A stretch of DNA of 64,000 bases from Metridium senile (lineage: Eukaryota > Cnidaria > Anthozoa > Actiniaria > Metridiidae), in NCBI GenBank assembly GCA_949775045.1, contig OX459096.1, positions 35,244,316-35,308,315 of the forward strand, written 5' to 3'. Numbering within the stretch: the stretch's first letter is position 1; the number at the start of each line of letters is the position of its first letter. Under the pieces are notes generated by a model that did no database searches, was not told the origin of the DNA, and was given only the letters and a program-made list of their open reading frames with translations. A program made the position numbers and the translations under genes. Shown in pieces: positions 62,610-64,000 of this stretch.

Positions 62610-62840
62610 CATCACATCACCATCTACACAAAGCTCTGTAAATATTAAATATTAAGTAGTAAATATTCATTAATAAATAGAAATATATAATAAGATTAAT
62701 TATTATATTATTAGATATACCTAGTTTAGTTAATTCAATTGTATAGGTAGTTCAAAATCAGCATATATGTAAATATTTTAATGGGCCAGATTGGAAAAAA
62801 GCTCTGCTTTATTTGATACCCAATAAAGATTTTATTATTA
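62610..62840 (+). mobile_element. LINE-like 3' untranslated tail with AATAAA
   Basis: After the ORF1 stop come about 200 AT-rich bases, then GCTCTGCTTTATTTGATACC and CAATAAAGATTTTATTATTA. This resembles the 3' end of a retrotransposon transcript with its own polyadenylation signal. No ORF2 lies between ORF1 and this tail. Confidence 0.5.
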
Positions 62841-63112
62841 ATATATATTATAATATATAATATAATTATCCTTTAAAATCCTCAAGAAAATCTTGACAGT
62901 GACGTAGCCAGGTCAGCGGTTGAATGACGGCTCGATTAAAATATGCCAGCGGTTTATTGAATGAATTATGAATGATCATGAATTATGTGAGCCAAGTTGT
63001 ATGCAAAATATTAAAACGTAGAGGTAGTGAGTGTGAGTGAGTCTCCCCGATTAGTAGGGCGCACTGCCTCCAGCTAGAAGATTGAGACGTTAAAAAAGTT
63101 ATTATTTATTAT
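62841..63112. other. Gene-free spacer
   Basis: AT-rich with a (TATAAT)n-like start. Nothing coding was recognised. Confidence 0.5.
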
Positions 63113-63593
63113 TAGTATAAATACAAAGGTGATTATACAAAATCGCGCGCTCTGATTGGTTTGCTATCTCGGATTATCAGCCGATAATCACCTTTTTGGA
63201 CAAAATGGCTGCCAGTAGTTGTTTTGTCACTTTACTGTTAACAAAGATGAAATTGAAAACTTTAAAGAAAATGCTGTCCCAAAATCGAAGCTACTAAGTT
63301 TGGTATCAAGCTATTTAAAGGTATCATAGTAAATTTTCACGTTTTTTTTTGTCATTATATGCGACACAAAGTTTACAATTTTTACGCGTAACGGTCGCGC
63401 TTTTAAAAAATAAAATATTTTCATTTTCAATGCTGTTTCCTTCTTTCTTTTTTGAAATAATCACCTTAGTATTTATACTAAAACGATTATTCACCTCAGG
63501 CGAAGTGATTATCGGTGAATATTTACCTCGCAGCTCGAAGACTCACCGCTCGGTAAATATTCACCGATAATCACTTCGCCTTCGGCGAATAAT
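63113..63593. mobile_element. Composite hairpin element ending in a strong palindrome
   Basis: AGTATAAATACAAAGGTGAT at 63,115 is mirrored at about 63,460-63,480. The right part (63,486-63,593) is itself a palindrome with 42-base arms, including GGCGAAGTGATTATCGGTGA and its inverse, around a 24-base loop. The sequence CCGATAATCAC also occurs near 63,180. Confidence 0.75.
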
Positions 63594-63596
63594 TGT

Positions 63597-63808
<212 letters not shown>

Positions 63809-64000
63809 TATAACAAACACAGCCATGTTGCTTATTCGTCAAATGCGGTAATGGTGCTAGAAAAAGTGAGTTACGTCGAAGCTTACATAACTTGCAGAAA
63901 ATTAACGTTGCGCTCTTGTGTGAACAGCCATGGAATACCATTAAATACTTTTTGTTTTATTACCTCAACTTTTCCAAACCAATGAGTTAATATACTTGCA

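Overview
The window looks like a piece of an AT-rich metazoan nuclear genome. Genes are split by GT-AG introns, and the spacers are full of miniature inverted-repeat elements (MITEs), minisatellites and decayed non-LTR retrotransposons with an SGNH-esterase, AP-endonuclease and CR1/Jockey-type reverse transcriptase layout. A cilium-specific gene shows an animal with motile cilia. The repeat style suggests a cnidarian or another early-branching animal, but I cannot name the species from sequence alone.

Layout. 0-1.3 kb: nested small palindromic elements. 1.4-18.2 kb (minus strand): one gene of 27 coding exons that I reconstructed exon by exon, the outer dynein arm docking protein ODAD2 (ARMC4). 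Its introns hold six tandem arrays, a tandemly duplicated LINE fragment and several DNA-element derivatives. A perfect RFX X-box lies just upstream of its likely first non-coding exon. 19.9-21.1 kb (minus): a two-exon gene for an unrecognised 259-residue protein. 21.9-25.2 kb: several non-autonomous DNA elements, one with a perfect 8-bp target duplication. 26.4-27.5 kb (minus): a class A GPCR with its coding sequence on one exon. 27.8-31.8 kb: MITEs and a dead LINE. 31.8-42.8 kb: little recognisable, apart from a fragment that also occurs inside ODAD2. 42.9-47.0 kb: a (TA)n tract, tandem arrays and long hairpins. 47.0-55.5 kb: no convincing gene. 55.5-58.3 kb: a striking 1.2-kb element filled with the 8-mer CTTTACGC, followed by direct repeats. 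58.9-62.8 kb: three broken LINE pieces. 63.1-63.8 kb: a hairpin element and an (ATT)n tract.

The only gene whose role is clear is ODAD2, which acts in motile cilia. Its X-box is what one expects of an RFX-controlled ciliary gene. The 259-residue protein has a weaker X-box-like site at its start codon, so a ciliary role is possible but unproven. The GPCR has no visible link to either. I see no operon, CRISPR array, ribosomal RNA or intact transposase. The most unusual structures are the CTTTACGC element (55,511-56,722), the dispersed repeat family with hammerhead-ribozyme-like core boxes, and the intronic array in ODAD2 that copies a real 3' splice site several times.
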